This document shows positions 15,299-25,405 of a DNA stretch of 47,048 nt, piece by piece (the stretch's first letter is position 1; the number at the start of each line of letters is the position of its first letter). A model generated the notes under the pieces. The model had not been told where the DNA came from. It worked only from the letters and a program-made list of their open reading frames with translations, and made no database searches. Origin of the DNA: an uncultured Collinsella sp. (GTDB taxonomy: Bacteria; Actinomycetota; Coriobacteriia; Coriobacteriales; Coriobacteriaceae); assembly GCA_958348225.1 (NCBI GenBank), contig CATVYG010000017.1, positions 1 to 47,048 on the forward strand. The letters run 5' to 3'. The translations under genes and the position numbers were made by a program.

Positions 15299-17155
15299 TT
15301 ACGCCGCTTCGTCGAACTGCGAGTTGTACAGGTCGGCGTAGAAGCCGCCCTGGGCGAGCAGCTCGTCGTGCGTGCCCTTCTCGACGATGTCGCCGTCGCG
15401 GATCACCAAGATCACGTCGGCGTTACGGATCGTGGACAGGCGATGCGCGATGACAAAGCTCGTGCGGCCCTGCATCAGCGCATCCATGGCGCGCTGGATG
15501 AGCTCCTCGGTGCGGGTATCGACGTTGGAGGTCGCCTCGTCCAAAATCAGCGCCGGGCGGTCGGCCAAAATGGCACGGGCGATGGTCACGAGCTGGCGCT
15601 GGCCCTGCGACAGGTTAGTGCCCTCCTCGTTGATCATAAAGTCGTAGCCGCCGGCGAGCGTATGGATAAAGTGGTCGCAGCGTGCGGCGCGCGCGGCGGC
15701 CTCGACCTCGGCGTCAGTCGCATCGGGGCGTCCGTAGCGGATGTTCTCGCGGATGGTGCCGTTAAACAGCCAGGTATCCTGCAGCACCATGGCAAACTCG
15801 CCGCGCAGTGCCGCGCGGTTCCAGTCGCGCACGTCGACGCCCTCGACGCGCAGCGAACCGCCGTCCACGTCGTAGAAGCGCTGCAGCAACTTAATGAGCG
15901 TGGTCTTGCCGGCGCCGGTGGGGCCGACGATGGCGATGGTCTGGCCGGGCTGCGCCTCGCAGCTAAAGTCGTGGATGATGGTCTTGTCGGGCGTGTAGCC
16001 AAACTTGACATGGTCAAACTCCACGTGGCCGGGACGCTTTTCGGGAATCTGCGCGTCGGCCTTCTGCTCCTCCTCGGGCGCGGCCAAGAACTCAAAGACG
16101 CGCTCGGTGGCAGCGGCCATCGACTGCATCGTGTTGCTCACGTTGCCCAGCTGCTGCACCGGCTGCGTAAAGTTGCGCACGTACTGGATAAAGCTCTGGA
16201 TGTCGCCGGGCGTGGCGTTGCCGGTCAGCGCGAGCTGTGCGCCCACCACGACGACGCCCACGTAGCCCATGTTGCCCACCAAGCTCATAAGCGGCATCAT
16301 CAGGCCCGATAGGAACTGTGAGCGCCAGCCACTAATAAAGAGACGGTCGTTTTGACGGTCGAACTCCTCGATCGAGGCCTCGGCGCGGTCGAACACCTGA
16401 ATGACGTTCTGGCCGGCAAAGTCCTCCTCGATGATGCCGTTGACGGTGCCCAAAACCTGCTGCTGCTCGCGGAAGTACGGCTGCGAGAAGTGAATCATCA
16501 CGGTCAGGATAATCGCGGCGGCCGGCAGTGTGAGCACGGTGACGCCGGTAAGCGGCAGACTGATCGAAAGCATCATGACGAGCACGCCGATAATCTGCGT
16601 CACCGACGTGATGAGCTGCGTCACGCTCTGGTTGAGTGACTGACCCAGCGTGTCGACGTCGTTGGTGATGCGGCTGAGCACGTCGCCCTTGCTGTGGCCG
16701 TTGAAGTAGCTCATCGGCACGACGGCGATCTTGGCGGCGATCTCCTTGCGCATGCGGTAGCAGATCTTTTGCGTGACGCCGGTCATGAGCCAGCCCTGGA
16801 TCAGGCTACAGGCAGAGCTTGCCAGGTACAGGCAGAGCAAAAAGCCGAGCGTCTTGGCGATCCAGTCAAAGTCAACATCGCCGGTGCCGTTGACCTTGGC
16901 AACCAGGCCCTCGAACAGTTTGGTCGTAACCTGGCCGAGCACCTTGGGTCCCACAATGTTAAAGATGACCGAGCACACGGCAAAGGCGACGGCGGCAAAC
17001 ACGGCAATCTTGTGCTGACCGATATAGCCGAGTAGCTGCCTCATGGTGCCCTTAAAGTCCTTGGCCTTTTCGCCGCGGCCCATGCCACCCATACGGCCCA
17101 TAGGACCACGCTGGCGGGTGGGCTTGGGAATCTGAGTCTTGGTCTCGTCTGCCAT
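15299..17155 (-). CDS. ABC exporter, fused permease-ATPase (heterodimer subunit 2)
   Basis: A 618-residue type IV ABC exporter half-transporter. Six membrane helices occupy about residues 40-330, followed by a nucleotide-binding domain with Walker A GPTGAGKTT, a signature of NLSQGQRQL (Gln instead of the usual Gly), Walker B with catalytic Glu (ALILDEATS) and an intact H-loop (IAHRLST). The N-terminus is glycine/arginine-rich (GPMGRMGGMGRGEK). The start codon overlaps the stop of the preceding exporter gene by one base, so the two are coupled and form a heterodimer; this subunit supplies the intact Walker B/H-loop. The LmrCD/EfrAB-type multidrug exporters have the same organisation. Substrate unknown; last gene of the MarR-led operon. 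Confidence 0.92.
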   Translation of the reverse strand: MADETKTQIPKPTRQRGPMGRMGGMGRGEKAKDFKGTMRQLLGYIGQHKIAVFAAVAFAVCSVIFNIVGPKVLGQVTTKLFEGLVAKVNGTGDVDFDWIAKTLGFLLCLYLASSACSLIQGWLMTGVTQKICYRMRKEIAAKIAVVPMSYFNGHSKGDVLSRITNDVDTLGQSLNQSVTQLITSVTQIIGVLVMMLSISLPLTGVTVLTLPAAAIILTVMIHFSQPYFREQQQVLGTVNGIIEEDFAGQNVIQVFDRAEASIEEFDRQNDRLFISGWRSQFLSGLMMPLMSLVGNMGYVGVVVVGAQLALTGNATPGDIQSFIQYVRNFTQPVQQLGNVSNTMQSMAAATERVFEFLAAPEEEQKADAQIPEKRPGHVEFDHVKFGYTPDKTIIHDFSCEAQPGQTIAIVGPTGAGKTTLIKLLQRFYDVDGGSLRVEGVDVRDWNRAALRGEFAMVLQDTWLFNGTIRENIRYGRPDATDAEVEAAARAARCDHFIHTLAGGYDFMINEEGTNLSQGQRQLVTIARAILADRPALILDEATSNVDTRTEELIQRAMDALMQGRTSFVIAHRLSTIRNADVILVIRDGDIVEKGTHDELLAQGGFYADLYNSQFDEAA

Positions 17156-19524
17156 TAGTGCTCGCCTCCTTCCATGGCGGCTGCGATTTCTTCTTGGGTG
17201 AGCCCCAACTCCTCGGCGGAAAGCTGCGACTGTGCGATCTCCAGGTACGCCGGGCAGCTGTGCAGCAGCTCCTCGTGCGTACCGGTGCCCACCACGTGGC
17301 CGTCGTCGAGCACGATAATCTGGTCGGCGTGCATGATGGTTGCGATGCGCTGGGCCACGACCACGAGCGCGGCGTCGGTGACGTTTTTGGCCAGCTCTTC
17401 GCGCAGGCGCGCGTCGGTCTTGTAGTCGAGGGCGCTAAACGAGTCATCGAACACCACGACCTCGGGCTTTTTGGCCAACGCGCGGGCGATGGCCAGACGC
17501 TGGCGCTGGCCGCCCGAGACATTGGAGCCGCCCTGGCTGATGGGGGAGTCGTAGCCGCCCTCGCGCTCGGCGATAAAGTCCTCGGCCTGGGCGATGCGCG
17601 CTGCCTGGTGCATATCCTCGTCGCTCACCATGTCGCCGGCAAACTTGAGGTTGCTCTCGACAGTGCCCGAGAACAGGCGACCCTGCTGCGGGATGTAACC
17701 AATGCGGCGGCGAAGCTCGGAAAGGGTCATGTCGCGCACGTCGATGCCGTCGAGCGAAATGCTGCCGCCCGTGACGTCGTACAGGCGCGGGATGAGCTGC
17801 ACAAGCGTGGACTTGCCCGAGCCCGTGGAGCCAATGATGCCGAGCATCTGACCGGCATGCGTGGTGAAGTTCACGCCGCTGATGACATCGGCGCGGGCAT
17901 CGGGATACTGGAAGCTCACGTCGCGGAAGGTGAGCTCACCGCGCGGAGCGCTGGCCGCAGGCACCTTGGGCGAGGCGGGGTCGTTGATGCTCGTGGGGCA
18001 AGTGATGACTTCTTCCACGCGCTCGGCTGCGACCTCGGCGCGGGGCAGGATGACCGAAACCATGGTGAGGATCATAAACGCCATGACGATCTGCATGGTG
18101 TAGGAGATAAACGCCATCATGTTGCCGACCTGCATCACACCGTCGGACACGCCCTGCGCGCCAAACCAGACGATAAGCACGGTGATGCAGTTCATGACGA
18201 GCATCATGAGCGGCATCATAAAGCTCATGGCGCGGTTGGTGTAGAGCTGCGTGGTCATCAGGTCGAGTGATGCCTTGTCAAAACGCTCGAGCTCATGCTC
18301 CTCGCGGTTGAACGAGCGGATGGGCATAAGGCCGTCGAGCAGCTCGCGGGCGGCAAGGTTCACGCGGTCCACAAAGCTCTGCATCTTTTTGAACTTGGGC
18401 ATGGTGAGGCCCATAAGCACGCCGACGACGGCCGAGACCGCGATGATGGCCACGGCGATGGTCCACTCCAAGCCGGTGTGGTTGGCCAGGACGCGCATGA
18501 CGGCGACGATGCCCATGACGGGGGCCATCAGGCACATGCGGATAAACAGGGTTGCGGCCATCTGGATCTGCTGAATGTCGTTGGTGCAGCGGGTGATGAG
18601 CGAGGCCTGGCTAAACTTGCCCACTTCGGCCGGCGAGAAGTGCATAACCTTGTCGAAGGTTTCGCGGCGCAGGTCGCGGGCGATGGAGCAGGCGGTGCGC
18701 GAAGCCACGGCACCGGTCAGGATGGTGGCGACCAGCGACACCAGGCACAGACCAAACATCGTGGTCGCCATGCGGCCCAGGTAGGCGTTCTGCACGTCGG
18801 CGGGGTCGATGCCCTGCGCCTTGTACTCGTCCTGCACGAAGGTCACGGCGCGCTGCGTGACAATGGAGCCCGACATGGAACCCATCTTGTCCGCCATACC
18901 GTTGGCGCCCTCGACGAGCTTGCCCTGATCGATGAGGCCGCCTTCAACGCCCAGACGCAGGCTCTTCATGGTGATCTTGCCGCCGTCGGCATCAATCTGC
19001 TTTTGCATGTTTTGCGCCGCTGCGGCCTTTTGCTGCATCTCGGCGAGCTGCTCGGGCGTCATTGCCGCCATCTGCTCGGGAGTGGGCATGGCCTGGGCGC
19101 CGCCGCCATTGCTTGCCTCGGTGGATGCGCCGGTCATGTCGCCCATGGAGTCGGCGTCGATGCCCTGGTTGAGCGAAAGGACGACGGTCTCGGGCAGGCT
19201 CATAATGTCGGCAATCTTGCCTCCATCGGCACGCTCTTCCTCGGTGCCCTTGTACGTTCGAATGCCGTTATTGTCCGCCTTGCTAAACACGGCCTCCACA
19301 GCCTTGGCGTCCTTGGCGCTCATAAAGAGTTCGAGGTCGTCGAGCGATTCGGCGCGAATGGTGTCAGGTACGGGCGAGGCGATGCCGCCTTGCTGCACGC
19401 CCACGTCGACGATGTCGCTCATGTAGGTTGGCAGTGCCAGATCGGCGTTGCAGCTGATTACGATAAGTACGATAGCAGCGAACAGTGCCAGGACATGCTT
19501 TTTAAAGAGCTTGAGAATCCTCAC
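17155..19524 (-). CDS. ABC exporter, fused permease-ATPase (heterodimer subunit 1) with large extracellular insert
   Basis: A 789-residue half-transporter, about 200 residues longer than usual. Membrane helix 1 (VLALFAAIVLIVISCNADLALP) is followed by a long hydrophilic insert at about residues 45-250, rich in Met, Gln and Ala (for example MPTPEQMAAMTPEQLAEMQQ), before the remaining helices. The ATPase domain has Walker A GSTGSGKST and signature VSGGQRQRL, but its Walker B ends VVFDDSFSALD (Asp in place of the catalytic Glu) and the H-loop is Gln (VVVAQRIAT), so this subunit provides the degenerate composite site. It overlaps marR upstream by four bases and its partner downstream by one. An insert between helices 1 and 2 would face outside the cell; its role is not known to me. 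Confidence 0.9.
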   Translation of the reverse strand: MRILKLFKKHVLALFAAIVLIVISCNADLALPTYMSDIVDVGVQQGGIASPVPDTIRAESLDDLELFMSAKDAKAVEAVFSKADNNGIRTYKGTEEERADGGKIADIMSLPETVVLSLNQGIDADSMGDMTGASTEASNGGGAQAMPTPEQMAAMTPEQLAEMQQKAAAAQNMQKQIDADGGKITMKSLRLGVEGGLIDQGKLVEGANGMADKMGSMSGSIVTQRAVTFVQDEYKAQGIDPADVQNAYLGRMATTMFGLCLVSLVATILTGAVASRTACSIARDLRRETFDKVMHFSPAEVGKFSQASLITRCTNDIQQIQMAATLFIRMCLMAPVMGIVAVMRVLANHTGLEWTIAVAIIAVSAVVGVLMGLTMPKFKKMQSFVDRVNLAARELLDGLMPIRSFNREEHELERFDKASLDLMTTQLYTNRAMSFMMPLMMLVMNCITVLIVWFGAQGVSDGVMQVGNMMAFISYTMQIVMAFMILTMVSVILPRAEVAAERVEEVITCPTSINDPASPKVPAASAPRGELTFRDVSFQYPDARADVISGVNFTTHAGQMLGIIGSTGSGKSTLVQLIPRLYDVTGGSISLDGIDVRDMTLSELRRRIGYIPQQGRLFSGTVESNLKFAGDMVSDEDMHQAARIAQAEDFIAEREGGYDSPISQGGSNVSGGQRQRLAIARALAKKPEVVVFDDSFSALDYKTDARLREELAKNVTDAALVVVAQRIATIMHADQIIVLDDGHVVGTGTHEELLHSCPAYLEIAQSQLSAEELGLTQEEIAAAMEGGEH

Positions 19525-19970
19525 TCGGCATCTCTCCTTTCTTGATTGCGGTCGATAATTTCGTTGGCACGTCTTAGAAGACGCACCATCTCTTGGGTAT
19601 CTGTTTCGCCGAGCTGCTCGAGGAAGGCCGCGGTGCGGTTCTCGAATTCCCGACGTTTGATTTCGAGATCCTGGAATCCTTTGTCGGTCACCGTGACGTG
19701 TACGCGACGACGGTCGGTCTTTGAGTGCTCGCGCTCGACCCAGCCCTTGGCTTCGAGAGCGCGTAGGATATTGGCGATGCGGGCACTCGAGACCCAGGCG
19801 CGATCAGCGAGTTCGCTCGGCGTGAGCGAACCGCCGGCGATTATGAGGGCGCGCATGACGGCCATCTCGCCGCCGAGGGCTTTGTCTGCAAAGCGCGAAA
19901 TGCGCTGATGCATGCTGCCGAACTCGGTAAGGAGCTGACGCCCAAGCTCACGGAAATCGGTATCTTCCAC
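19521..19970 (-). CDS. MarR-family transcriptional regulator
   Basis: A 149-residue winged-helix regulator. The DNA-binding part reads SLTPSELADRAWVSSARIANILRALEAKGWVEREHSKTDRRRVHVTVTDKG in the order recognition helix, wing, with the conserved DRR wing motif at about residues 90-93 (quoted in pieces: ELADRAWVSSARIANIL; KTDRRRVHVTVTDKG). GTG start at 19970 preceded by AGGGG. It overlaps the exporter gene by ATGA, giving a marR-ABC-ABC operon in which the regulator probably represses its own transcription until a toxic compound binds. No obvious symmetrical operator was identified upstream. Confidence 0.93.
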   Translation of the reverse strand: MEDTDFRELGRQLLTEFGSMHQRISRFADKALGGEMAVMRALIIAGGSLTPSELADRAWVSSARIANILRALEAKGWVEREHSKTDRRRVHVTVTDKGFQDLEIKRREFENRTAAFLEQLGETDTQEMVRLLRRANEIIDRNQERRDAE

Positions 19971-20037
19971 CGAAAACCCCTAACACTAGAAACTATTTCC
20001 GGTGAAAGATGATACCCCAGCTCAACCATCCCATTCG

Positions 20038-20069
20038 GTAGATTTCTAGGCATGTCCCAAAAAATCTAC
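20038..20069. repeat. GTAGATTT hairpin repeat, copy 1 (imperfect)
   Basis: GTAGATTTCTAGG...CCCAAAAAATCTAC, an imperfect stem around GGCATGTC. A perfect relative lies at 38984-39015. It sits between marR and the SDR gene and has no T-run of its own. Confidence 0.6.
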
Positions 20070-20194
20070 TTGGCCGCTAGGCAATATTAAGAGTGCATTA
20101 AGACTTAAAATCATTCAATTGCTGAAGCGTTTCAAAGAACTATTATGCACGCGGTTAGGCGAGGGGTTGTCACCACCATGACGACTGGGACTCA

Positions 20195-20200
20195 TATAAT
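20195..20200 (+). promoter_or_regulatory. Possible -10 element upstream of the SDR gene
   Basis: TATAAT at 20195-20200 is a consensus -10 hexamer 61 bases before the SDR start codon. No -35 at the standard spacing stands out (TTGTCA at 20167 is too far), so this is only a candidate. Confidence 0.35.
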
Positions 20201-20261
20201 CGCCACGTGCGATGCTCCAACTTCCCGCGAGGAGACACCTTATATAAAGGGGGATGGAGTC

Positions 20262-21011
20262 ATGGCATTTGACTTCACGGGCAAGACCGCGATTGTCACG
20301 GGCGGCACTCAGGGCATTGGCCTCGAGATCGCCAAGGGCATCGTCGCGGGCGGCGGACACGTCGCGCTCATCGCAAGGAACGCTGCTAAGGGCGAGGCCG
20401 CAGTGGCCGAGCTTGGCGAGGGCAACAAGTTCTATCAGCTCGATGTCGCTGATGCACCCAAGGCGCGCGAGACTGTCGAGCAGATTTTTACGGACCTGCC
20501 TCAAACCAATATCCTGATTAACTGTGCTGGCGTCATCAGCACCAAGAAGTTCGACGAGATCGATGACACCGAGTGGCGTCGCACCATCGACATCAACCTC
20601 AATGGTACGTTTACCATGATGAATGCCGTGTACCCGCACTTTAAGGCGGCCCATGCCGGCACTATCGTCAACGTGAGTTCCGTTGCGGGCAAAATCGGTG
20701 GTGGCCTGCTCGGCACCGCTGCCTACGCGAGCTCCAAGGCCGGTGTTAACGGTCTAACCAAGGCAGTCGCCAAGGAAGGCGGCAAGTTCGGCGTCCGCTG
20801 CAACGCTGTGTGCCCGTCGCTCACGTTGACCGATATGACCTCGATTCTCTCTGACGAGAACTCTCAGCGCATCATCAACGGTATTCCTCTGGGCCGCGCC
20901 GCCCAGGCTAGCGAGCCTGCGCAGATGGTGCTGTTCTTCGCTTCCGACCTCGCCAGCTTCGTGAACGGCGAGATTGGTGACTGCGACGGCGGCATCGTTC
21001 TGGACGGGTAA
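20262..21011 (+). CDS. Short-chain dehydrogenase/reductase (SDR)
   Basis: A 249-residue classical SDR oxidoreductase. Cofactor motif TGGTQGIG at residues 13-20, INCAG at 86-90 (variant of NNAG), catalytic Ser in NVSSVAG (139-140) and Tyr155-x3-Lys159 in YASSK. The residue after the second strand (ALIARN) includes Arg, which suggests NADP(H), though this is only an indication. ATG at 20262 follows GGGGGATGGAG; upstream in-frame codons are in non-conserved sequence. The following gene is a KdgT-like 2-keto-3-deoxygluconate permease, so a KduD-like role in hexuronate metabolism is possible, but FabG-like or sugar-alcohol activity cannot be excluded. Confidence 0.88.
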   Translation: MAFDFTGKTAIVTGGTQGIGLEIAKGIVAGGGHVALIARNAAKGEAAVAELGEGNKFYQLDVADAPKARETVEQIFTDLPQTNILINCAGVISTKKFDEIDDTEWRRTIDINLNGTFTMMNAVYPHFKAAHAGTIVNVSSVAGKIGGGLLGTAAYASSKAGVNGLTKAVAKEGGKFGVRCNAVCPSLTLTDMTSILSDENSQRIINGIPLGRAAQASEPAQMVLFFASDLASFVNGEIGDCDGGIVLDG

Positions 21012-21030
21012 TACCCCGCGGTGATCGTTT

Positions 21031-21070
21031 GGCGGCGACCCTGGCGACTCGGGGTTGTCGCCTTCTTTCT
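21031..21070 (+). terminator. Probable terminator after the SDR gene
   Basis: GGCGACCC and GGGTTGTCGCC (about 21034-21062) pair imperfectly and are followed by TTCTTTCT, 20 bases after the SDR stop. It would separate transcription of the SDR and the permease at least in part. Confidence 0.6.
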
Positions 21071-21119
21071 GACATAGGCGCGTGCGGCTACGATTCGCAT
21101 GCATCCAAAGGAGATATAT

Positions 21120-22139
21120 ATGAGTGAATCGACTGCGGTGGAGGCGCCGGCGGCAAAGGAGCCGTTCTTTAAGATGTCCTCCATCCCGGGCGCCAATATC
21201 TTGGTGCCGCTTCTGTTGGGCTGCCTGCTCAACACGCTATTCCCCGACCTGTTTAAAACGCTCGGTAGCTTTACGCTTGGCATGACCCAGCAGGGTGCAG
21301 GCCCGCTCGTTGGCGCCTTTTTGCTCATCGTCGGTACGACGATTTCGTTTAAGAGTGCTCCCGCCGCCGCTGCCCGCGGTGCCATCATCATCGCCGTCAA
21401 GCAAATCGTGGTCGTTGCCGTGTCGCTGCTCATCCTTTATGTGTTCAACGACAACCTGTTTGGCATCTCTGCCATGGTGATGCTGGCGGCTTGCACCGGC
21501 GCCAACAACGCTATGTACGCTGGTCTGATGGGCACCATGGGCAATGAGGCCGAGCGTGGCGCCGTCGCCATCACCACGCTGGTTGTCGGCCCTCCGGTCA
21601 CGATGATCGTGCTCGGCGCTGCCGGTCAGGCTCCGATCGGCTGGTCGCTCGTGGGCGCCATCCTGCCGATCGTCGTCGGCATTATTCTGGGCAACCTCTT
21701 CCCGAGCTTTAAGAAGATGATGGCACCGGCACTTTCCGCCATCATCGTGCTCGTCTTCTTTGCCATGGGCTCGACCATGACCTTTGGCCAGCTCATTAAT
21801 GGCGGTCTTCCCGGTATTCTGCTCGGCGTGATCTGCTCGGTGGTCTTTGCAATTCCCGTCATCGCGGTCGATAAGCTCACGGGCGGTACGGGTGTCGCAG
21901 GTGCGGCCATTTCGAGCTGCGCCGGAGCCAATGTGGCCACGCCTGCTGCCATGGCAAGCGTCAACGGGGCCATGTACGGCGGCGCCGTGCTCGCGACGGC
22001 TACGGCACAGGTTGCTGCCTGCGCAATCGTGACGGCTATTTTGACCCCGCTGGTCACCAGCTGGTGCTACAAGCATTTTGAGGGCCAGGGCAACGGCGAT
22101 AGCAAGGCAACGACCGACAAGGCCGCCGCAGCCGCCTAA
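21120..22139 (+). CDS. kdgT: 2-keto-3-deoxygluconate permease (KdgT family)
   Basis: A 339-residue membrane protein with about ten hydrophobic helices, of the KDGT family, which imports 2-keto-3-deoxygluconate with protons. Typical stretches are IPGANILVPLLLGCLLNTL at the N-terminus, LVGAFLLIVGTTISFKSAP, GISAMVMLAACTGANNAMYAGLMG and the C-terminal GAAISSCAGANVATPAA. ATG at 21120 is preceded by AAAGGAG, an excellent ribosome site; earlier in-frame codons are unlikely. Ends in an alanine-rich hydrophilic tail. It lies 108 bases after the SDR gene. No KDG kinase or aldolase gene is nearby, so the physiological substrate is inferred from family only. Confidence 0.85.
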   Translation: MSESTAVEAPAAKEPFFKMSSIPGANILVPLLLGCLLNTLFPDLFKTLGSFTLGMTQQGAGPLVGAFLLIVGTTISFKSAPAAAARGAIIIAVKQIVVVAVSLLILYVFNDNLFGISAMVMLAACTGANNAMYAGLMGTMGNEAERGAVAITTLVVGPPVTMIVLGAAGQAPIGWSLVGAILPIVVGIILGNLFPSFKKMMAPALSAIIVLVFFAMGSTMTFGQLINGGLPGILLGVICSVVFAIPVIAVDKLTGGTGVAGAAISSCAGANVATPAAMASVNGAMYGGAVLATATAQVAACAIVTAILTPLVTSWCYKHFEGQGNGDSKATTDKAAAAA

Positions 22140-22177
22140 TGCCAAGCGGCAATCAAAGCTAAAAACTAGCTACGCCA

Positions 22178-22211
22178 CAGGGCGGCCACGGGGGATCCCG
22201 TGGCCGCCCTG
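22178..22211 (+). terminator. Strong hairpin downstream of kdgT
   Basis: A perfect 15-bp GC-rich stem (22178-22192 with 22197-22211) with the loop GGAT lies 38 bases after the kdgT stop. It is followed by CAGTTTCTG, a poor T-run, but stability is high. Confidence 0.75.
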
Positions 22212-22605
22212 CAGTTTCTGTAGGGTCTCTGAGACACTTTACCCTGCTAAAGCTGGCATAACACCTAGAGCGAACGTCGTACAAAGGCAAGGAAAAATAA
22301 CATACAAATCGGTGAACGGTAGTTGTTCGCGCTCGCATTTCCTGCGGGTTTGTAAAAAACGCCCTTATGATATAAAAAAAGAAACATATAACAGCCCGGA
22401 TGGAGAGGGTCGCTATGTTATCCTTCTCAGACGGGTGAAATCTTGGGTTTTGGGTTGTAGTTCCAAGGTGGACAAACGTTTTCTCTGCACCAGCGTGTGG
22501 TGAAGAACGGAAGAAGCCGGTAGTGCAAGCCGAACATTCAAGAATTCAATAAGCAGCGGTGTGAGAGAGCGCCGCATTACACGTAACTAGGAGCGTGGTT
22601 ACACA
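22212..22605 (+). promoter_or_regulatory. Long leader/promoter region of pflB
   Basis: Nearly 400 bases without a convincing gene. It contains an AT-rich stretch with TATGATATAAAA near 22368-22379, a candidate -10 region, followed by about 230 bases of possible 5' untranslated leader. AGGAG near 22589 is rather far (13 bases) from the pflB ATG. No -35 element or known riboswitch could be identified by eye. Confidence 0.4.
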
Positions 22606-24657
<2,052 letters not shown>

Positions 24658-24659
24658 CT

Positions 24660-24682
24660 ATTGTTAGTGCTATACTAACAAT
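24660..24682 (+). other. Intercistronic hairpin 1 between the PFL parts
   Basis: ATTGTTAGT and ACTAACAAT form a perfect 9-bp, AT-rich stem with a 5-nt loop, beginning two bases after the pflB stop codon. May set the relative expression of the two PFL genes or protect the mRNA end. Confidence 0.65.
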
Positions 24683-24699
24683 AACGATTACTGATTAGT

Positions 24700-24719
24700 G
24701 CGCCGGTTTCGGCCGGCGC
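24700..24719 (+). other. Intercistronic hairpin 2 between the PFL parts
   Basis: GCGCCGG and CCGGCGC form a perfect 7-bp stem with loop TTTCGG, 10 bases before the ribosome site of the downstream gene. No T-run follows, so a partial terminator or processing site is more likely than a full stop. Confidence 0.65.
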
Positions 24720-24742
24720 CTATTAATCGAAGGAGACACATT

Positions 24743-24994
24743 ATGAAGGTTTCTGAAGTTTCCGAGACCCAGGCCGATAACCTGGTCCACATGCTCGACG
24801 CTTACGCCGAGAAGGGTGGCCACCACCTGAACATCAACGTCTTCAACCGTGAGACGCTGCTCGACGCTCAGGCTCACCCCGAGAAGTACCCGCAGCTGAC
24901 CATCCGCGTTTCCGGCTATGCCGTGAACTTCCACACGCTCACCAAGGAGCAGCAGGACGAGGTCATTGCGCGTACCTTCCACGACAAGTTCTAA
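24743..24994 (+). CDS. grcA: Separate glycyl-radical domain of pyruvate formate-lyase (GrcA-like)
   Basis: An 83-residue protein corresponding to the C-terminus of pyruvate formate-lyase: DNLVHMLDAYAEKGGHHLNINV, the PEKYPQLTIRVSGYAV radical loop with the radical glycine at G58, and the closing LTKEQQDEVIARTF. ATG at 24743 has AAGGAG at 24730-24735, seven bases away, so it is independently translated. Stand-alone glycyl-radical proteins are known (E. coli GrcA/YfiD repairs oxygen-damaged PFL), but those accompany an intact PFL. In this case the adjacent pflB has no such domain, so this protein is presumably an obligatory subunit that the activase charges with the radical. The stop codon lies in the outer arm of a palindromic element. 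Confidence 0.92.
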   Translation: MKVSEVSETQADNLVHMLDAYAEKGGHHLNINVFNRETLLDAQAHPEKYPQLTIRVSGYAVNFHTLTKEQQDEVIARTFHDKF

Positions 24995-25134
24995 AGGGAC
25001 TCAACTCCCACCGGAGACCCGGTAAGGCCTACGCACTTTGCCTCTCAAACGTCCTCGCCGCTTCGCGGCTGCGGAATGTTTGCGAGACAAAGTGCTCCCG
25101 GCCTTGCCGGGTCTCCTGCGTTGTCGTCCTTTAG
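24991..25134 (+). repeat. Long palindromic element with GTCCTC/TGCGGAAT loop, copy 2
   Basis: Imperfect outer arms run from CTAAAGG (24991, including the grcA stop codon) to CCTTTAG (25134), with well-paired blocks GGAGACCCGG and GCACTTTG. The core is the smallest of the family: GTCCTC (25051-25056), helix GCCG/CGGC closed by a CTTCG loop, then TGCGGAAT (25070-25077). It lacks the inner second helix. Same orientation as grcA. Confidence 0.85.
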
Positions 25135-25158
25135 GGAACCACGCTAAATTAAATTGGT

Positions 25159-25230
25159 GTCCTCGGACATGCAAAGAGGCTCGCTGCGCACTTCGTGCGG
25201 CGAGCCTCTTTGCGTCCTGCGGAATGTTTT
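25159..25230 (+). repeat. Palindromic element with GTCCTC/TGCGGAAT loop, copy 3 (no outer stem)
   Basis: GTCCTC (25159-25164), helix GGAC/GTCC (25165-25168 with 25214-25217), ATG opposite C, a 13-bp inner helix around TGCGCACTTCGTGCG, then TGCGGAAT. The flanks do not pair with each other. Tandem to copy 2; the region to 25285 ends in CCCTTTAGG like the arm of copy 2. Confidence 0.8.
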
Positions 25231-25346
25231 GGGAGGTAGTCCAAACAGCCCCGGCTGGGGTCCTGTGTAGTCACCCTTTAGGCGGAACTCTCCTAATTAT
25301 TTGGATGAGTCGTTTACTTACTTGTACTGTTACCGTCTTCCCGCTC

Positions 25347-25387
25347 TTGTTGGGGTATGCTTTGTTCGTATGTAAACGTATGACATG
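25347..25387 (+). promoter_or_regulatory. Putative promoter and operator of the sucrose regulator gene
   Basis: TTGTTG (25347-25352), 16 bases, TATGTA (25369-25374) form a candidate promoter. AAACGTATGACATG (25374-25387) resembles the three AAACGnTTGACATAT operators before the GH32 gene, which suggests autoregulation. The match is partial. Confidence 0.45.
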
Positions 25388-25405
25388 TTGATGGGGGAGG
25401 GTGCT

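Noticed and set aside
20115..20654. 179-codon frame antisense to the SDR gene
   Set aside because: Antisense shadow; the SDR motifs are all on the plus strand.
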